64,000 nt of DNA from Olsenella sp. oral taxon 807 (GCF_001189515.2 NZ_CP012069.2:1488001-1552000); one strand, 5' to 3'. Counted from the stretch's first letter, positions 17,019 through 26,316 are shown. Translations and numbers: made by a program. The notes: a model not told the origin generated them from the sequence alone.

Positions 17019-17822
17019 CTACTCCCCGAGGCCCTTGTAGGCCGCACACACCTCGTCGGTGGCTCCCAACATACGTTGCTGGCCCTTCTCGATCCAGCAG
17101 ACGCGATTGCACATACGCTCGACGAGCTTGATGCTATGACTCACGAGCAACACCGTCGTGTTGTCGGACTGTACGAGCTCCTGAATCCTGTCCTCGCACT
17201 TCTGCTGAAAGAGGAAGTCCCCCACAGAGAGTGTCTCGTCGACGATGAGGATGTCAGGCTCGGTGATGGTGGCGATGGCAAAGGCGATGCGGGCGACCAT
17301 GCCAGAAGAGTAGTTCTTGAGTGGCATGTCCATGAAGTCCCCCAGCTCCGCGAAGTCAACGATGCGCCCAAAGTGGTCATCGATGAACTCCTTGCGGTAG
17401 CCCAAAAGGGCACCGTTGAGGTAGATGTTCTCCTTTGCCGTAAGCTCCATGTCAAAACCCGCACCAAGCTCTATCAAAGGTGCGATAGTCCCCTCGACCT
17501 TGCAGCTGCCTTCAGACGCCTCGAGCACACCGGCGATGATCTTGAGCATCGTGGACTTGCCCGAGCCGTTCGTACCAACCAAGCCAAAGGCCTCTCCCCG
17601 CTTGACCTGGAAGCTGATGTGGTCAAGTGCACGGAACTCCTTGAAGCGAAGCTCGTGACGGGCAAGGGCGATGAAGTACTCCTTGAGGGAGTTGAACTGC
17701 TCCGAGGCTATGTTGAAGACCATCGAGACGTCATCGACGTCGATGATGGTGGGGGCATCCGCACCCGGAATGCCTCTCCTCTTGAGGCGAAAGTTCCTTG
17801 CTGCGTCCGTGTTCGCTGACAC
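17019..17822 (-). CDS. Polysaccharide ABC exporter ATPase (Wzt/TagH type)
   Basis: A 267-residue ATPase powering export of a lipid-linked polysaccharide or teichoic acid. Walker A is GTNGSGKST, the signature is YSSGMVARIAFA, and Walker B is ILIVDETLSVGD, which is typical of the Wzt/TagH subfamily. There is no C-terminal carbohydrate-binding domain, so it resembles the short TagH/RfbB-like forms. It pairs with the permease directly upstream (26-base gap). Confidence 0.92.
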   Translation of the reverse strand: MSANTDAARNFRLKRRGIPGADAPTIIDVDDVSMVFNIASEQFNSLKEYFIALARHELRFKEFRALDHISFQVKRGEAFGLVGTNGSGKSTMLKIIAGVLEASEGSCKVEGTIAPLIELGAGFDMELTAKENIYLNGALLGYRKEFIDDHFGRIVDFAELGDFMDMPLKNYSSGMVARIAFAIATITEPDILIVDETLSVGDFLFQQKCEDRIQELVQSDNTTVLLVSHSIKLVERMCNRVCWIEKGQQRMLGATDEVCAAYKGLGE

Positions 17823-17848
17823 TCGAGGCTCCTTGCTGGTTCCAGGCG

Positions 17849-18697
17849 TTAGATGAAGAGGATGAACTTATGCTCGTACCTGTGAAACACGGCGTAGCCG
17901 AGCGCAAGCGATATGAGGGCGTAGCCGATACAGGCGACATGCATCTCGGCGGTTGGCACCATCTGGTAGAGAACGACCTGACGAATGTAGGTCACATAGC
18001 AGTACATGGGGTTGAACTTCTCGATGGAGCGCAGCCACCATGGCAGCAGCTCGATGGAGTAGAAGATAGGGGTGAGGTACATCCAGGCCGTGAGGATGAC
18101 GCCCCAGAGGTGTATGACGTCACGGAAGAAAACCGAGAGCGCCGAGAGCAGAAGCGAAAGTCCCGAGCTGAACACGATGAGCAGCAGGAGCCAGAGGGGC
18201 CAGAGCAGGGCCGTGAGACCGAGCGGAACCTGCTCAAAGAACATGACGAGTGCGATGGCAATGATGGAGAAGGCGTAGTTGACACCCGCGAAGATGGCCT
18301 TCTGGATAGGGAACACGTAGCGGTTCACCTTGACCTTCTTGAGGAGCGGGGCTGCGGCGATGATGGAGCCCATGCCCTGTGAGGTCGAGTCCGCCATGAG
18401 TTGCCAAGCGGTGTTACCCAAGATGAGGTAGACGGGAAAGTTGATGATGGAAGGGTCGGAGTTGGGCATGAAGGAGCCGAAGACCGCCGCGAGGACGAGC
18501 ATCATGAGCAGCGGATTCAAGACGCTCCAAAGAACACCGAGGGCACTTCTGCGGTATTTGAGCTTAAAGTCCTTTGCCACGAGCTGCCTGAGGATGAACC
18601 AGTCCTTCTGCCCCGCCGGATACCAGGCATTCTTACCCGATATCTGCTTCGATGATTCCACTGCGCCTCCGAGGATTATGTCGCCAAGGGGTTTCAT
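17849..18697 (-). CDS. Polysaccharide ABC exporter permease (Wzm/TagG type)
   Basis: A 282-residue ABC-2 permease with about six membrane segments. The amphipathic start WFILRQLVAKDFKLKYRRSALGVLWSVLNPLL is a hallmark of the family. The C-terminus is short and charged (YEHKFILFI). The ATG at 18697 is preferred; an in-frame GTG at 18721 also exists. No clear Shine-Dalgarno is seen, and a TGCTAGGAT extended -10 at 18712-18720 would give a nearly leaderless message. First gene of the four-gene cluster. Confidence 0.9.
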   Translation of the reverse strand: MKPLGDIILGGAVESSKQISGKNAWYPAGQKDWFILRQLVAKDFKLKYRRSALGVLWSVLNPLLMMLVLAAVFGSFMPNSDPSIINFPVYLILGNTAWQLMADSTSQGMGSIIAAAPLLKKVKVNRYVFPIQKAIFAGVNYAFSIIAIALVMFFEQVPLGLTALLWPLWLLLLIVFSSGLSLLLSALSVFFRDVIHLWGVILTAWMYLTPIFYSIELLPWWLRSIEKFNPMYCYVTYIRQVVLYQMVPTAEMHVACIGYALISLALGYAVFHRYEHKFILFI

Positions 18698-18844
18698 GCA
18701 TAAACAGTGCAATCCTAGCACAGGCCGTCAGGGTCACCCGCTCACCCATACAAACGCCAGAGCAACGAGGCGGCCCGGCGCGATGGGGGCTGCAGCCCCG
18801 ACGTATGGAAGCTGCGACCTCAGTGTAGCGGGCATACGCCTGAT

Positions 18845-18904
18845 TGCCACTCGGCGTCACCGAGTGCGCGGCCCCAGTGCCACTCAACGTTAACGAGTGG
18901 TGCA
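18845..18904. repeat. Family B inverted-repeat pair, left edge of the intergenic region
   Basis: Two adjacent palindromes: CACTCGG-CGTCA-CCGAGTG and CCACTC-AACGTTAAC-GAGTGG. The same sequence type occurs at 19671-19730 and in the tandem array at 46288-47075. Between 18698 and 18844 no gene is visible; a 14-bp palindrome GGGGCTGCAGCCCC lies at 18786-18799. Confidence 0.75.
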
Positions 18905-19006
18905 AAAGTACCTTTTATTTGGCTCTTCGGAGGTTAGTGTGGGTTGACGCCTCGGCGAATCGCGTCGCAGCAGCGTACACAAGTGCCCCACTCTGCACCC
19001 GGCGAC

Positions 19007-19438
19007 TCACGGAAAGGCGCACTCTGGACGGGCAACGTCACGGAAAAGCGCACTTTACGTGTGGACCGATCCAAAAGGCACATTCTGCATGCGAGCGGTC
19101 GAGCAGAGTGCGCCTTTCCGTGAGGGCCCAAGCCCAGAATGCGCTTTTCCGTGACGTCGCGGGTGCAGACTGCGCTTTTCCGTGAGGTGGCGGGTGCAGA
19201 CTGCGCTTTTCCGTGAGACCGTCTGCGCAGAATGCGCCTTTGCGTGAGGTGGCTCCACGTTTGCGCAGGTGAGGAAAAGCGCATTCTACGGAAAAGCGCA
19301 TTTTGGACGGGCGATGTCACGGAAAAGCGCAGTCTGCACCGGCGACGCCACCGCGACGTGACCAAAAGGCGCACTCTGGACGGGCAACGTCACGGAAAAG
19401 CGCACTTTGCATGTGGGCCTCACCAAAGGGCGCGTCTG
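19007..19438. repeat. Family A phased repeat array A1
   Basis: Copies of a 20-bp unit, consensus TCACGGAAAAGCGCACTCTG, separated by about 11 variable bases. Forward copies start at 19007, 19038 and 19069. Reverse copies start at 19104, 19135, 19166, 19197 and 19228, exactly 31 bp apart. A conserved core with GGTGAGGAAAAGCGC follows (19249-19307). Forward copies resume near 19317, 19359, 19390 and 19420. Some spacers recur, such as GACGGGCAACG. All frames stay open across the array because the unit lacks stops; none looks coding. Confidence 0.9.
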
Positions 19439-19449
19439 CATGCGGGCGG

Positions 19450-19642
19450 TAGTTGCGCCGAGAGCCCGTTTTCGCCGATCTGTGTACACTCCTGCATACC
19501 CACGGCCGCTCTCGCGACCGAGCGGGGCCATGGATCCCACGACATCGACGGCCCCATGGCCCCGTGATGCCAGAGCGCTCGGACCTGAGGCCCACGCCAC
19601 CGGGGCGGTGACGCAACCACCCACACGAGCTCACGAAGCCTC
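19450..19642. repeat. Family C element, inverted partial copy
   Basis: The reverse complement matches the element at 54728-54992 at both ends. One end carries GGAGTGTACACAGATCGGCG followed by AAAACGG and CTCTCGG; the other carries GAGGCTTCGTGAG and TCGTGTGGGTGGTTGCGT. The middle differs and holds its own GGGGCCATGG palindromes. No coding potential is seen. Confidence 0.65.
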
Positions 19643-19670
19643 ATTTTATTTGCGCATCTTCCAGTCTTAG

Positions 19671-19730
19671 TGCCACTCGATGTCACCGGGTGCGCGATCA
19701 CGCTGCCACTCGATGCCAGCGAGTGGCAGG
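19671..19730. repeat. Family B inverted repeats, right edge
   Basis: Contains TGCCACTCG-ATGCCAG-CGAGTGGCA, a perfect 9-bp inverted repeat, preceded by a looser copy with CACTCGATGTCACCGGGTG. It ends a few bases before the tRNA-Asn terminator. Confidence 0.75.
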
Positions 19731-19736
19731 CAGATA

Positions 19737-19766
19737 GAAAAAGGCTACGGAACTCGTCCGTAGCCC
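19737..19766 (-). terminator. Intrinsic terminator of tRNA-Asn
   Basis: On the minus strand GGCTACGGA and TCCGTAGCC form a perfect 9-bp stem with a 5-base loop, followed by TTTTTC. It starts about ten bases past the tRNA 3' end. Confidence 0.88.
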
Positions 19767-19776
19767 TTCAAATGCC

Positions 19777-19851
19777 TGGCTCCCCGGGCAGGATTCGAAC
19801 CTGCGACACGCTGATTAACAGTCAGCTGCGCTACCACTGCGCCACCGGGGA
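19777..19851 (-). tRNA. tRNA-Asn (anticodon GTT)
   Basis: The minus strand folds into a cloverleaf. The acceptor stem is TCCCCGG/CCGGGGA, the D arm contains GCGCAGTGGTAGCGC, and the anticodon stem-loop is CTGACTGTTAATCAG with GTT. The T arm is GCAGGTTCGAATCCTGC. The discriminator is G and CCA is encoded. It has its own promoter and terminator. Confidence 0.97.
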
Positions 19852-19881
19852 ATGCTGTCATGCTCCTGTGCACGGCCATTT

Positions 19882-19909
19882 ACTATACCAAAACTCAGAC
19901 AGGATGCAA
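19882..19909 (-). promoter_or_regulatory. tRNA-Asn promoter
   Basis: The -35 is TTGCAT (19904-19909) and the -10 is TATAGT (19882-19887), 16 bases apart, with a TGG extension. Confidence 0.65.
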
Positions 19910-19980
19910 GGACATTCTTCCGCTCCCTACAAAAGAGCTGCACACATCCACCTGCGATGCCCGTAGCAGGCCATGAGCCC

Positions 19981-21354
19981 CTACTCCTCCATGAAATCCT
20001 TGAGGCGAGAGGAGCGTGACGGGTGTCGAAGCTTGGCGAGGGTCTTGCTCTCTATCTGGCGTATACGCTCACGAGTGACGCCAAACTCACGCCCAACCTC
20101 CTCGAGCGTGCGAGGATGGCCGTCCTCGAGGCCAAAACGAAACTTGATGACCTTACGCTCGCGATCAGCGAGACCATCCAGCACCTGGTCAAGCTGCTCA
20201 CGCAGCATGGAGTCACTGGCCGCCTCGGGGGGAGCGACCGCCATGGAGTCCTCGATGAAGTCCCCGAGCTGGGAGTCCTCCTCCTCTCCGATGGGGGTCT
20301 CCAGCGAGACAGGCTCCTGGCTAATCTTCTGGATCTCGCGCACACGGTCGGCGGAAATGCCCATCTCATCACCGATCTCCTCGAAGGTCGGATCGCGGCC
20401 AAGGTCTTGGAGCAGCTGACGCTGCACGCGCACGAGCTTGTTGATGGTCTCGACCATGTGGACGGGTATGCGGATGGTGCGTGCCTGGTCGGCGATCGCG
20501 CGCGTGATAGCCTGACGGATCCACCAGGTCGCGTAGGTAGAGAACTTGAAGCCCTTCGTGTAGTCGAACTTCTCGACCGCACGGATAAGGCCGAGGTTGC
20601 CCTCCTGTATGAGGTCGAGAAAGAGCATGCCGCGCCCCACATAGCGTTTGGCTATCGACACCGTAAGTCGAAGGTTCGCGCTGATGAGGGCCTGCTTTGC
20701 CTCCAAACCGACCTGCTCGATGCGCATGAGGCGCCTCTGCTGGGCACGGTTGAGCTCGATCTCGCCCGTCTCTGCGGCCTCCAACTGTACGGTCGCCTGG
20801 CAGCCCGCCTCGATCTTCATCGCAAGGTGGACCTCCTCGGAGGCGGTCAGTAGGTCAACCTTTCCGATCTCCTTGAGGTACATGCGGACGGGATCGCCCG
20901 TGAGCATGACGGTAGAGCTGTCCGTGCGGTGAGAGCGGGCACGGCTCGAGCGCTTGCGCGTCTTGTTCTTGGGCGTGGAGCGCAATACCTCGTTTGCCGC
21001 CTTGGCCTCCTCGCGGGCCTCGCTCAGGGATGGGTCATCCTCCTCGCTCTCGTCCTCGAGCTCCACCTCGTCCTCGTCGAGATCACTTCCATCGTCGAGC
21101 TCATCGGCATCACCGATGGAGACCGTGAACCTCTCCGGTTCGCCCGCACTGTCGATCTCGACGCCCTTGAGACGCACCGCATCATAAAGGTCCGAAAGCT
21201 CCTCATCATCGACGTCGATCTCGGCGATGGCAAGTTGGATGTCATCCTCCGTGATCTTCTGGTTGCTCTGTGATGCCTGGGACACGAGCTTGTCCACAAC
21301 GTCACGCAGCTCATGTGAGAGGAACTCCTCGCTAGAAGGCTTGACTATGGCCAC
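19981..21354 (-). CDS. rpoD: Primary RNA polymerase sigma factor RpoD/SigA
   Basis: A 457-residue housekeeping sigma factor. The N-terminal 140 residues are very acidic (region 1.1-like), followed by region 1.2 ([18 protein letters not shown]). Region 2 has [20 protein letters not shown] and [16 protein letters not shown], which read the -10 and melt DNA. Region 3 follows, then region 4 has [20 protein letters not shown], the -35 reading helix-turn-helix. It sits 51 bases after dnaG, an order known from the macromolecular synthesis operon, here without rpsU. Confidence 0.96.
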   Translation of the reverse strand: MAIVKPSSEEFLSHELRDVVDKLVSQASQSNQKITEDDIQLAIAEIDVDDEELSDLYDAVRLKGVEIDSAGEPERFTVSIGDADELDDGSDLDEDEVELEDESEEDDPSLSEAREEAKAANEVLRSTPKNKTRKRSSRARSHRTDSSTVMLTGDPVRMYLKEIGKVDLLTASEEVHLAMKIEAGCQATVQLEAAETGEIELNRAQQRRLMRIEQVGLEAKQALISANLRLTVSIAKRYVGRGMLFLDLIQEGNLGLIRAVEKFDYTKGFKFSTYATWWIRQAITRAIADQARTIRIPVHMVETINKLVRVQRQLLQDLGRDPTFEEIGDEMGISADRVREIQKISQEPVSLETPIGEEEDSQLGDFIEDSMAVAPPEAASDSMLREQLDQVLDGLADRERKVIKFRFGLEDGHPRTLEEVGREFGVTRERIRQIESKTLAKLRHPSRSSRLKDFMEE

Positions 21355-21405
21355 AAATTTCCTTTCGACGACATAACGTTGAGATGGTACCCATTTTCTG
21401 TTCGC

Positions 21406-23238
21406 TTACACACGCTTGGGAAGCCTGCCCACCAGTTCGTTGATGTGTCGCTGAACCTCGGTCGCCTCTTCGAAAAGGGCCCTCTCGCCCTCGCTCGCAG
21501 GACCAGTTACCCCCGCGCTGAGCCGTGCCTTGATGCCCCTGACCCGCAGCCTCGATGTCCAAAGGTCCATCATGTCAACGAGGAAATCGATCTTGGACGC
21601 AGCGGGCATGTCCGAGGTAGCGTCGAGGGTACCTGAGGCGAGGATCTCTGCGGCCTCGGGGACCACGCCCTGAGCAGCGCTCACGACACCCTGGGGAGGG
21701 GTGCCAGAGACGGTGGCGAGCATGGCCCATGCCATGGCCTCATCGCGCGGGTCAACCCAGGAAAACGTCACTATGCGATCGCCTTGGGACCGGATCGGCT
21801 CGATGCTCGTGGCCATGAGTGAGATAAGCTCGCGCTCAATCAGAAGCTGGCGGCGCTCCTCGTCGGAGAGCTGCACCTGGGTTGCCACAGTCGCAGTCGC
21901 AGCCACGCTGGGGGACGGCTGCGGTTCAGAAGCCGCCTCCGAGCGGGCCTCGGCCCTCTCGGCCTCGCGCCTGATGCGCCTCATCACCTCGTCCACACTC
22001 GTGCCCACAAGACCGGCGACCTGGGTCGCAAAACCATCAAGGAGAATCGAGTCTTTCAGGGGAACGAGCAGCCTCGAGAGGTCATCCAACGCGGCGATAC
22101 GCTGTCCTGGGACGGTGAGGTCAAAAAGGGCCAGGTGCTTCTCGAACACGAAGGCCATGAGCGGGCGCGCCGCATCGAGCTCGCGCCTGAGCGCGTCAGC
22201 GCCACTCGACGCCAAGAACTCGGCGGGATCCTGGCCCTTGGGAAGGACGACGCAAAGAATCTCAAGCGGGGTCTTGTCCATGAACTGGACGGTTCGCTCG
22301 GCGGCGCGCTGCCCCGCCTCGTCGCCGTCGAACATGCAGATGATGCGCCGCCTCGCAAAGCGTCCTATCATCTTGACATGGTCGAGCGTGAGGGCCGTGC
22401 CGAGGGCGGCAACGGAGTTCTCGATGCCCGCCTCGTGCATCGAGATGACATCCGTATAGCCCTCGCAGACAATGGCGCTGTCCTCGCTCACCATGGCGTT
22501 CTTGGCACGATCGAAGGCAAAGAGATGCTTACCCTTGCGAAAGATGGCCGTATCCTTGGTGTTGAGGTACTTGGGCTTGGCGTCGGTGAGCACGCGCCCG
22601 CCAAAGCCGATGGGGCGACCCTGCTCGTCATCGATGGGAAACATCGCACGGTCAAAGAAGCGGTCCCGAAGGCCTCCCCTGCCCCCGAGGGCGAGATCTG
22701 CCGCAAGGATCTCCTCATCGCTGAAGCCCTTGTTACGCAGGTGAGAGACGAGCCTGCCGCGTCCCGGGGCAAAGCCCAGGTGCCAGCGCCGGCAGACGGC
22801 AGAGCCGAAGCCGCGCCCCGCCAGGTAACGACGGGCGGCGCCCGGCCCCTCCCCCCTGTCTCGCATAAGGGTGAGAGAGTAGTAGTCCCGTGCCGCAGAG
22901 ACGCACTCGACGAGGCGGTTTCGCCTCGGCCCACGACGGGCACTCCCCTCCTCCGTAAGTTCGATCCCCGCCCTATCCGCAAGGTAGCGGACGGAGTCGG
23001 CGAAGTCGAGGCTCTCGCGCCTCATCACGTAGGCGAAGACGTCGCCACCGGCACCGCAGCCGAAGCACTTCCAGAGGCCCGAAGAAGGTATGACGTGAAA
23101 CGACGGGCTCTTCTCGTGGTGGAAGGGGCAGCAGCCCCAGAAGTCATGGCCACGCTGCCTGAGCTCGACCGTCTCGCTAACGAGCTGGAGGAGATCAGTC
23201 GCTTGGCGGACCTTCTCCTTGTCCTCGTCCGTGATCAC
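21406..23238 (-). CDS. dnaG: DNA primase DnaG
   Basis: A 610-residue primase making RNA primers at the replication fork. The N-terminal CHC2 zinc site is Cys37, His40, Cys58 and Cys61 (CPFHHEKSPSFHV...WKCFGCGAGGD). The catalytic TOPRIM core includes IVCEGYTDVISMHEAG and CMFDGDEAGQRAAERT. The C-terminal part, which should bind helicase, is variable and contains a Glu/Ala-rich linker near residue 430. The start is a GTG overlapping the ribF stop by 4 bases. Confidence 0.95.
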   Translation of the reverse strand: MITDEDKEKVRQATDLLQLVSETVELRQRGHDFWGCCPFHHEKSPSFHVIPSSGLWKCFGCGAGGDVFAYVMRRESLDFADSVRYLADRAGIELTEEGSARRGPRRNRLVECVSAARDYYSLTLMRDRGEGPGAARRYLAGRGFGSAVCRRWHLGFAPGRGRLVSHLRNKGFSDEEILAADLALGGRGGLRDRFFDRAMFPIDDEQGRPIGFGGRVLTDAKPKYLNTKDTAIFRKGKHLFAFDRAKNAMVSEDSAIVCEGYTDVISMHEAGIENSVAALGTALTLDHVKMIGRFARRRIICMFDGDEAGQRAAERTVQFMDKTPLEILCVVLPKGQDPAEFLASSGADALRRELDAARPLMAFVFEKHLALFDLTVPGQRIAALDDLSRLLVPLKDSILLDGFATQVAGLVGTSVDEVMRRIRREAERAEARSEAASEPQPSPSVAATATVATQVQLSDEERRQLLIERELISLMATSIEPIRSQGDRIVTFSWVDPRDEAMAWAMLATVSGTPPQGVVSAAQGVVPEAAEILASGTLDATSDMPAASKIDFLVDMMDLWTSRLRVRGIKARLSAGVTGPASEGERALFEEATEVQRHINELVGRLPKRV

Positions 23239-24281
23239 GCCGTCACCTCCACACCCCTATCCCCCAGCTTGGCGCGTACCCAGTCGATGTTGGCGCGCAC
23301 GGCTCGCTCGAGCTCCTCGATAGAGTCGAAGCGTCTCGACGCACGGAGCCAGGAGGCGAAAAGGACGCTCACGTCCGCGCCATAGAGGTCACCGTCGAAC
23401 CCGACGAGATTGGCCTCGAGGAAGCTAGGGTCGGAGCCAGAGAAGGTCGGGGGCGCACCGACGTTGATCGCGGCGGGCCATGCGAGGCCCCCGCTCGCCA
23501 CCAGACCCCCGTAGACGCCCTCGGCAGGCATGCAGCGCGAGGGGTCCACGCGGACGTTGGCGGTGGGGAAGCCAAGATCTTTCCCCTCACCCCTGCCGTG
23601 CAGAACGCTGCCGGAGACGAAGTGGAGCCTATCTAAGAGACGAGCTGCCTCGCCGACGTCCCCCTCATGCAAAAGCCCTCTCACGCGCGTCGATGAGACG
23701 TTGCCATGCCCGTCGCAGACCAGCTCGTGGCCGTACACCTCGATGTGGAGACGCCTACCCAGCCTCGAGAGGCGCTCGACGGTGCCGGCACCGCCCCTCC
23801 CGAGACGAAAGTCGGATCCCACGTGGATGGAGCGAGGCGCCATGAGCGAGGGCAGTGCGCGCGCAAGGAAGTCCTCGTAGCCCATGTCGGCAAGCGCCCT
23901 GTCGAAGTCGAGGACCATGACCGCGTCGAGTCCCGCAAACAGCAGGGCCCGCACGCGCTCCTCACGCGAGAGCAGCCTGTGTCGACCTGAGGCCCCACAA
24001 AGATGAAGCAGCTCGGCGGGAAGAGGGTCGAAGGTAAGGGCGACAGATGCGATCCCCCGCTTCCTCGCGTCCCCCATCGTCTCCTGCACGAGCATGCGAT
24101 GACCCACATGAAAGCCATCAAAGGACCCTATGCAGACGCTCGCTCCCACGAGAGGCGAGAGCGTGACCCCCTCGCGCTCCCACACGTGTCCACCCTGGAC
24201 GGGACGATCCCTCACGACGCTCTTCTCACGGCTCATGAAGAGCGACTCTCGCACGACGCTCGAAAGCTCCCGACCGCCCAT
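23235..24281 (-). CDS. ribF: Bifunctional riboflavin kinase / FAD synthetase
   Basis: About 348 residues. The N-terminal adenylyltransferase half has CIGSFDGFHVGHRMLVQ, the HxGH-type nucleotide site. The C-terminal kinase half has GRGEGKDLGFPTANVRVD and PAEGVYGG, which bind riboflavin and ATP. Together they make FMN and FAD. The start is uncertain. The frame is open to 24368, inside truB. ATG 24281 avoids that overlap; ATG 24236 is a shorter alternative. The truB-ribF order is common. Confidence 0.92.
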   Translation of the reverse strand: MGGRELSSVVRESLFMSREKSVVRDRPVQGGHVWEREGVTLSPLVGASVCIGSFDGFHVGHRMLVQETMGDARKRGIASVALTFDPLPAELLHLCGASGRHRLLSREERVRALLFAGLDAVMVLDFDRALADMGYEDFLARALPSLMAPRSIHVGSDFRLGRGGAGTVERLSRLGRRLHIEVYGHELVCDGHGNVSSTRVRGLLHEGDVGEAARLLDRLHFVSGSVLHGRGEGKDLGFPTANVRVDPSRCMPAEGVYGGLVASGGLAWPAAINVGAPPTFSGSDPSFLEANLVGFDGDLYGADVSVLFASWLRASRRFDSIEELERAVRANIDWVRAKLGDRGVEVTA

Positions 24282-24316
24282 CGGCAGGGTCAAAAACCCT
24301 CCCCTCACCTCTTCGC

Positions 24317-25273
24317 TCAACGTGGCCTCACACCCTCTATCGCCTGGGGAAAGTTCACGTCGCAGCAAAGCGTCGAACCAACCCTCCGCCAGACGCCCAC
24401 AAGCCCTCCCTTGTGAATGAGGCAGACACGCTTGCCCTCCGAGACGTACTCGGGCGCCTTGATGCGGCGCCCCGCCGCCGCCTCTGTCGCCCTCTCGTCC
24501 GAAAGCGCATAGATGGGCGCTCCGAGGAGGTGCGTGGGATCGAGGAGGCGTCCCTCGACGGCAACGCGCCCCTCACGCTCGAGCACCTCGAGCGTGAGGC
24601 AGTCCGCAAGCGTCACCCTACCCGACGAGGTCCGCCTGAGTCCCGCGAGCTGTGCTGCCGAGTGGGCCCTGCGGCCGATGTCGCGGGCGAGGCTCCGTAT
24701 ATAGGTCCCCTTCGAGACGTCGAAGTGACAGCGCCAGCACAGGGCGCCCCCCTGCGGCGCAGCACCACTTTCCTCGAAAGGCTCGATGGCGATAAGTCGC
24801 GCCGAGCGCACCGTCACGGGACGGGGCTCGAGCCTGACCTCGCCTCCCGATCGGGCGATGTCGTATGCCCTGCGCCCATCAACAAAGACAGCCGAGTAGG
24901 CGGGGGGCACCTGCATGAGCCTGCCCTCGAAAGACGAGAGGAGCGAGCGCGCAAAGGTCTCTTGGCCCAACTCGCTCGGGACCTCGGCCGTCCTGACCAC
25001 GTCTCCCTCGGCATCGTCGGTAGTCGTCTCGCTCCCAAAGCGTATGAGCGCATCGTAAGACTTGCCGTCAGCGCCCAGCAGACCTAGAAGGCGCGTACCC
25101 TGCCCGATGCCGATCACGAGCACTCCGGTCGCGGCGGGGTCGAGCGTCCCCGCATGGCCAATACGTCGCTCACCCAAGACGTGCCGCAGGCGGCCCACCA
25201 CATCATGGCTGGTCATGCCCGCCGGCTTGTCCACGCCGATGACGCAGTTCAGCGTACTGGGACCCCTGCGCAC
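24317..25273 (-). CDS. truB: tRNA pseudouridine-55 synthase TruB
   Basis: A 318-residue enzyme isomerising U55 in the T loop of tRNAs. The N-terminus VIGVDKPAGMTSHDVVGRLR leads to RIGHAGTLDPAATGVLVI with the catalytic aspartate in GTLDP. RRAYDIARSG and KGTYIRSLARDIG are also typical. The GTG start shares one base with the nrnA stop (TAGTG), pointing to translational coupling. Confidence 0.95.
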   Translation of the reverse strand: MRRGPSTLNCVIGVDKPAGMTSHDVVGRLRHVLGERRIGHAGTLDPAATGVLVIGIGQGTRLLGLLGADGKSYDALIRFGSETTTDDAEGDVVRTAEVPSELGQETFARSLLSSFEGRLMQVPPAYSAVFVDGRRAYDIARSGGEVRLEPRPVTVRSARLIAIEPFEESGAAPQGGALCWRCHFDVSKGTYIRSLARDIGRRAHSAAQLAGLRRTSSGRVTLADCLTLEVLEREGRVAVEGRLLDPTHLLGAPIYALSDERATEAAAGRRIKAPEYVSEGKRVCLIHKGGLVGVWRRVGSTLCCDVNFPQAIEGVRPR

Positions 25274-26310
25274 TATACCAGGCTCCCCGTGGCATCACGC
25301 CAGTCAGGCACGTCCACGAGGTCACGCAGCTTGGGGAGGACCGTTGCAAGCACCTCGTCGAGATCGCCCTCCACTGTGAAGCCAGCTGCGGCGGCATGCC
25401 CGCCACCGCCAAGCTCGCTGGCAACCTTCGAGACGTCCCAGTTGGTCTTTGATCTCAGATTGCCCCTCACCTTTCTGCCAGGGACCTCCTTGAGGAAGAG
25501 TGCGATCTCGCTGCCACGAACGCTCCTCACCTCATCGATGAGTCCGTCGCACTCATCGAGGCTTGCGCCGGTGCGTCTGAGGTCCTCGATCGTCGCATAA
25601 CTGTAGGCGATCTTGCCACCGGCAAAGGTCGTGACCCTGCTCATGACGGCAGACTCGAGGTGCAGATAGGCCAAGCTAAAGCTCTGGTAGACGTTCAGCG
25701 AGACCTCTGCGGGGGAGGCCCCTGCATCAACGAGGAGTGAGGCCGCCTGGAAGGACTCCGGGTCTGCGTTCTGGTACTGGAAGCGACCGGTGTCCGTCAC
25801 GATGGCGCAGAAGAGGCACTGGGCAATGGGGCGTGTGAGCCTCACCCCCAGGTGCAGCGCATATTCTGTCACGATCACCCCCACCGCTGCGGCCTGCGGC
25901 CTGATTACGAAGGCCTCACCCGTGTGCGTCTCGCAGGGGTGGTGGTCGATGATGACATGCCTTCGTGAGCGGCCGAGCACGGGGAGGGCCTTGTTGAGAC
26001 GGGCGTCAACCGAGAGGTCAACGCTGATGAAGAGATCGGGAGAGCCCGCATACCGACTCGCGGGAACCATCTTTGATGCCCCTGGCAGAAAGTTGTATAT
26101 GCGCGGCACCGGAGCGTCATCTGCGAGGAGGTTCGTCACCTGCTTGTGCGGCCACGCGGTCTCGATGATCATCCCAAGGGCCAGGCCCGACCCGATGGCA
26201 TCCCCATCCGGCGAGGTGTGTGCGCAGATGGCGATCTGCTGGCTTGCCTCGATGACCGACGTGATCTGCCCGAAGGCGACTTCCTGCTCGGGAATGACTT
26301 GAAGTCCCAT
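25273..26310 (-). CDS. nrnA: DHH-family nanoRNase / pAp phosphatase NrnA
   Basis: A 345-residue manganese phosphoesterase that degrades short oligoribonucleotides and may hydrolyse pAp. DHH motifs are in order: HTSPDGDAIGSGLAL, VSVDLSVDARL, and IIDHHPCETH. The DHHA1 domain ends with GGGHAAAAGF. It lies between rbfA and truB, as in many Gram-positives, and starts 6 bases after rbfA. Confidence 0.92.
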   Translation of the reverse strand: MGLQVIPEQEVAFGQITSVIEASQQIAICAHTSPDGDAIGSGLALGMIIETAWPHKQVTNLLADDAPVPRIYNFLPGASKMVPASRYAGSPDLFISVDLSVDARLNKALPVLGRSRRHVIIDHHPCETHTGEAFVIRPQAAAVGVIVTEYALHLGVRLTRPIAQCLFCAIVTDTGRFQYQNADPESFQAASLLVDAGASPAEVSLNVYQSFSLAYLHLESAVMSRVTTFAGGKIAYSYATIEDLRRTGASLDECDGLIDEVRSVRGSEIALFLKEVPGRKVRGNLRSKTNWDVSKVASELGGGGHAAAAGFTVEGDLDEVLATVLPKLRDLVDVPDWRDATGSLV

Positions 26311-26316
26311 AGGAAG

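Noticed and set aside
22135-23385. 416-codon frame antisense to dnaG
   Set aside because: dnaG motifs are intact on the minus strand and no family features appear here.
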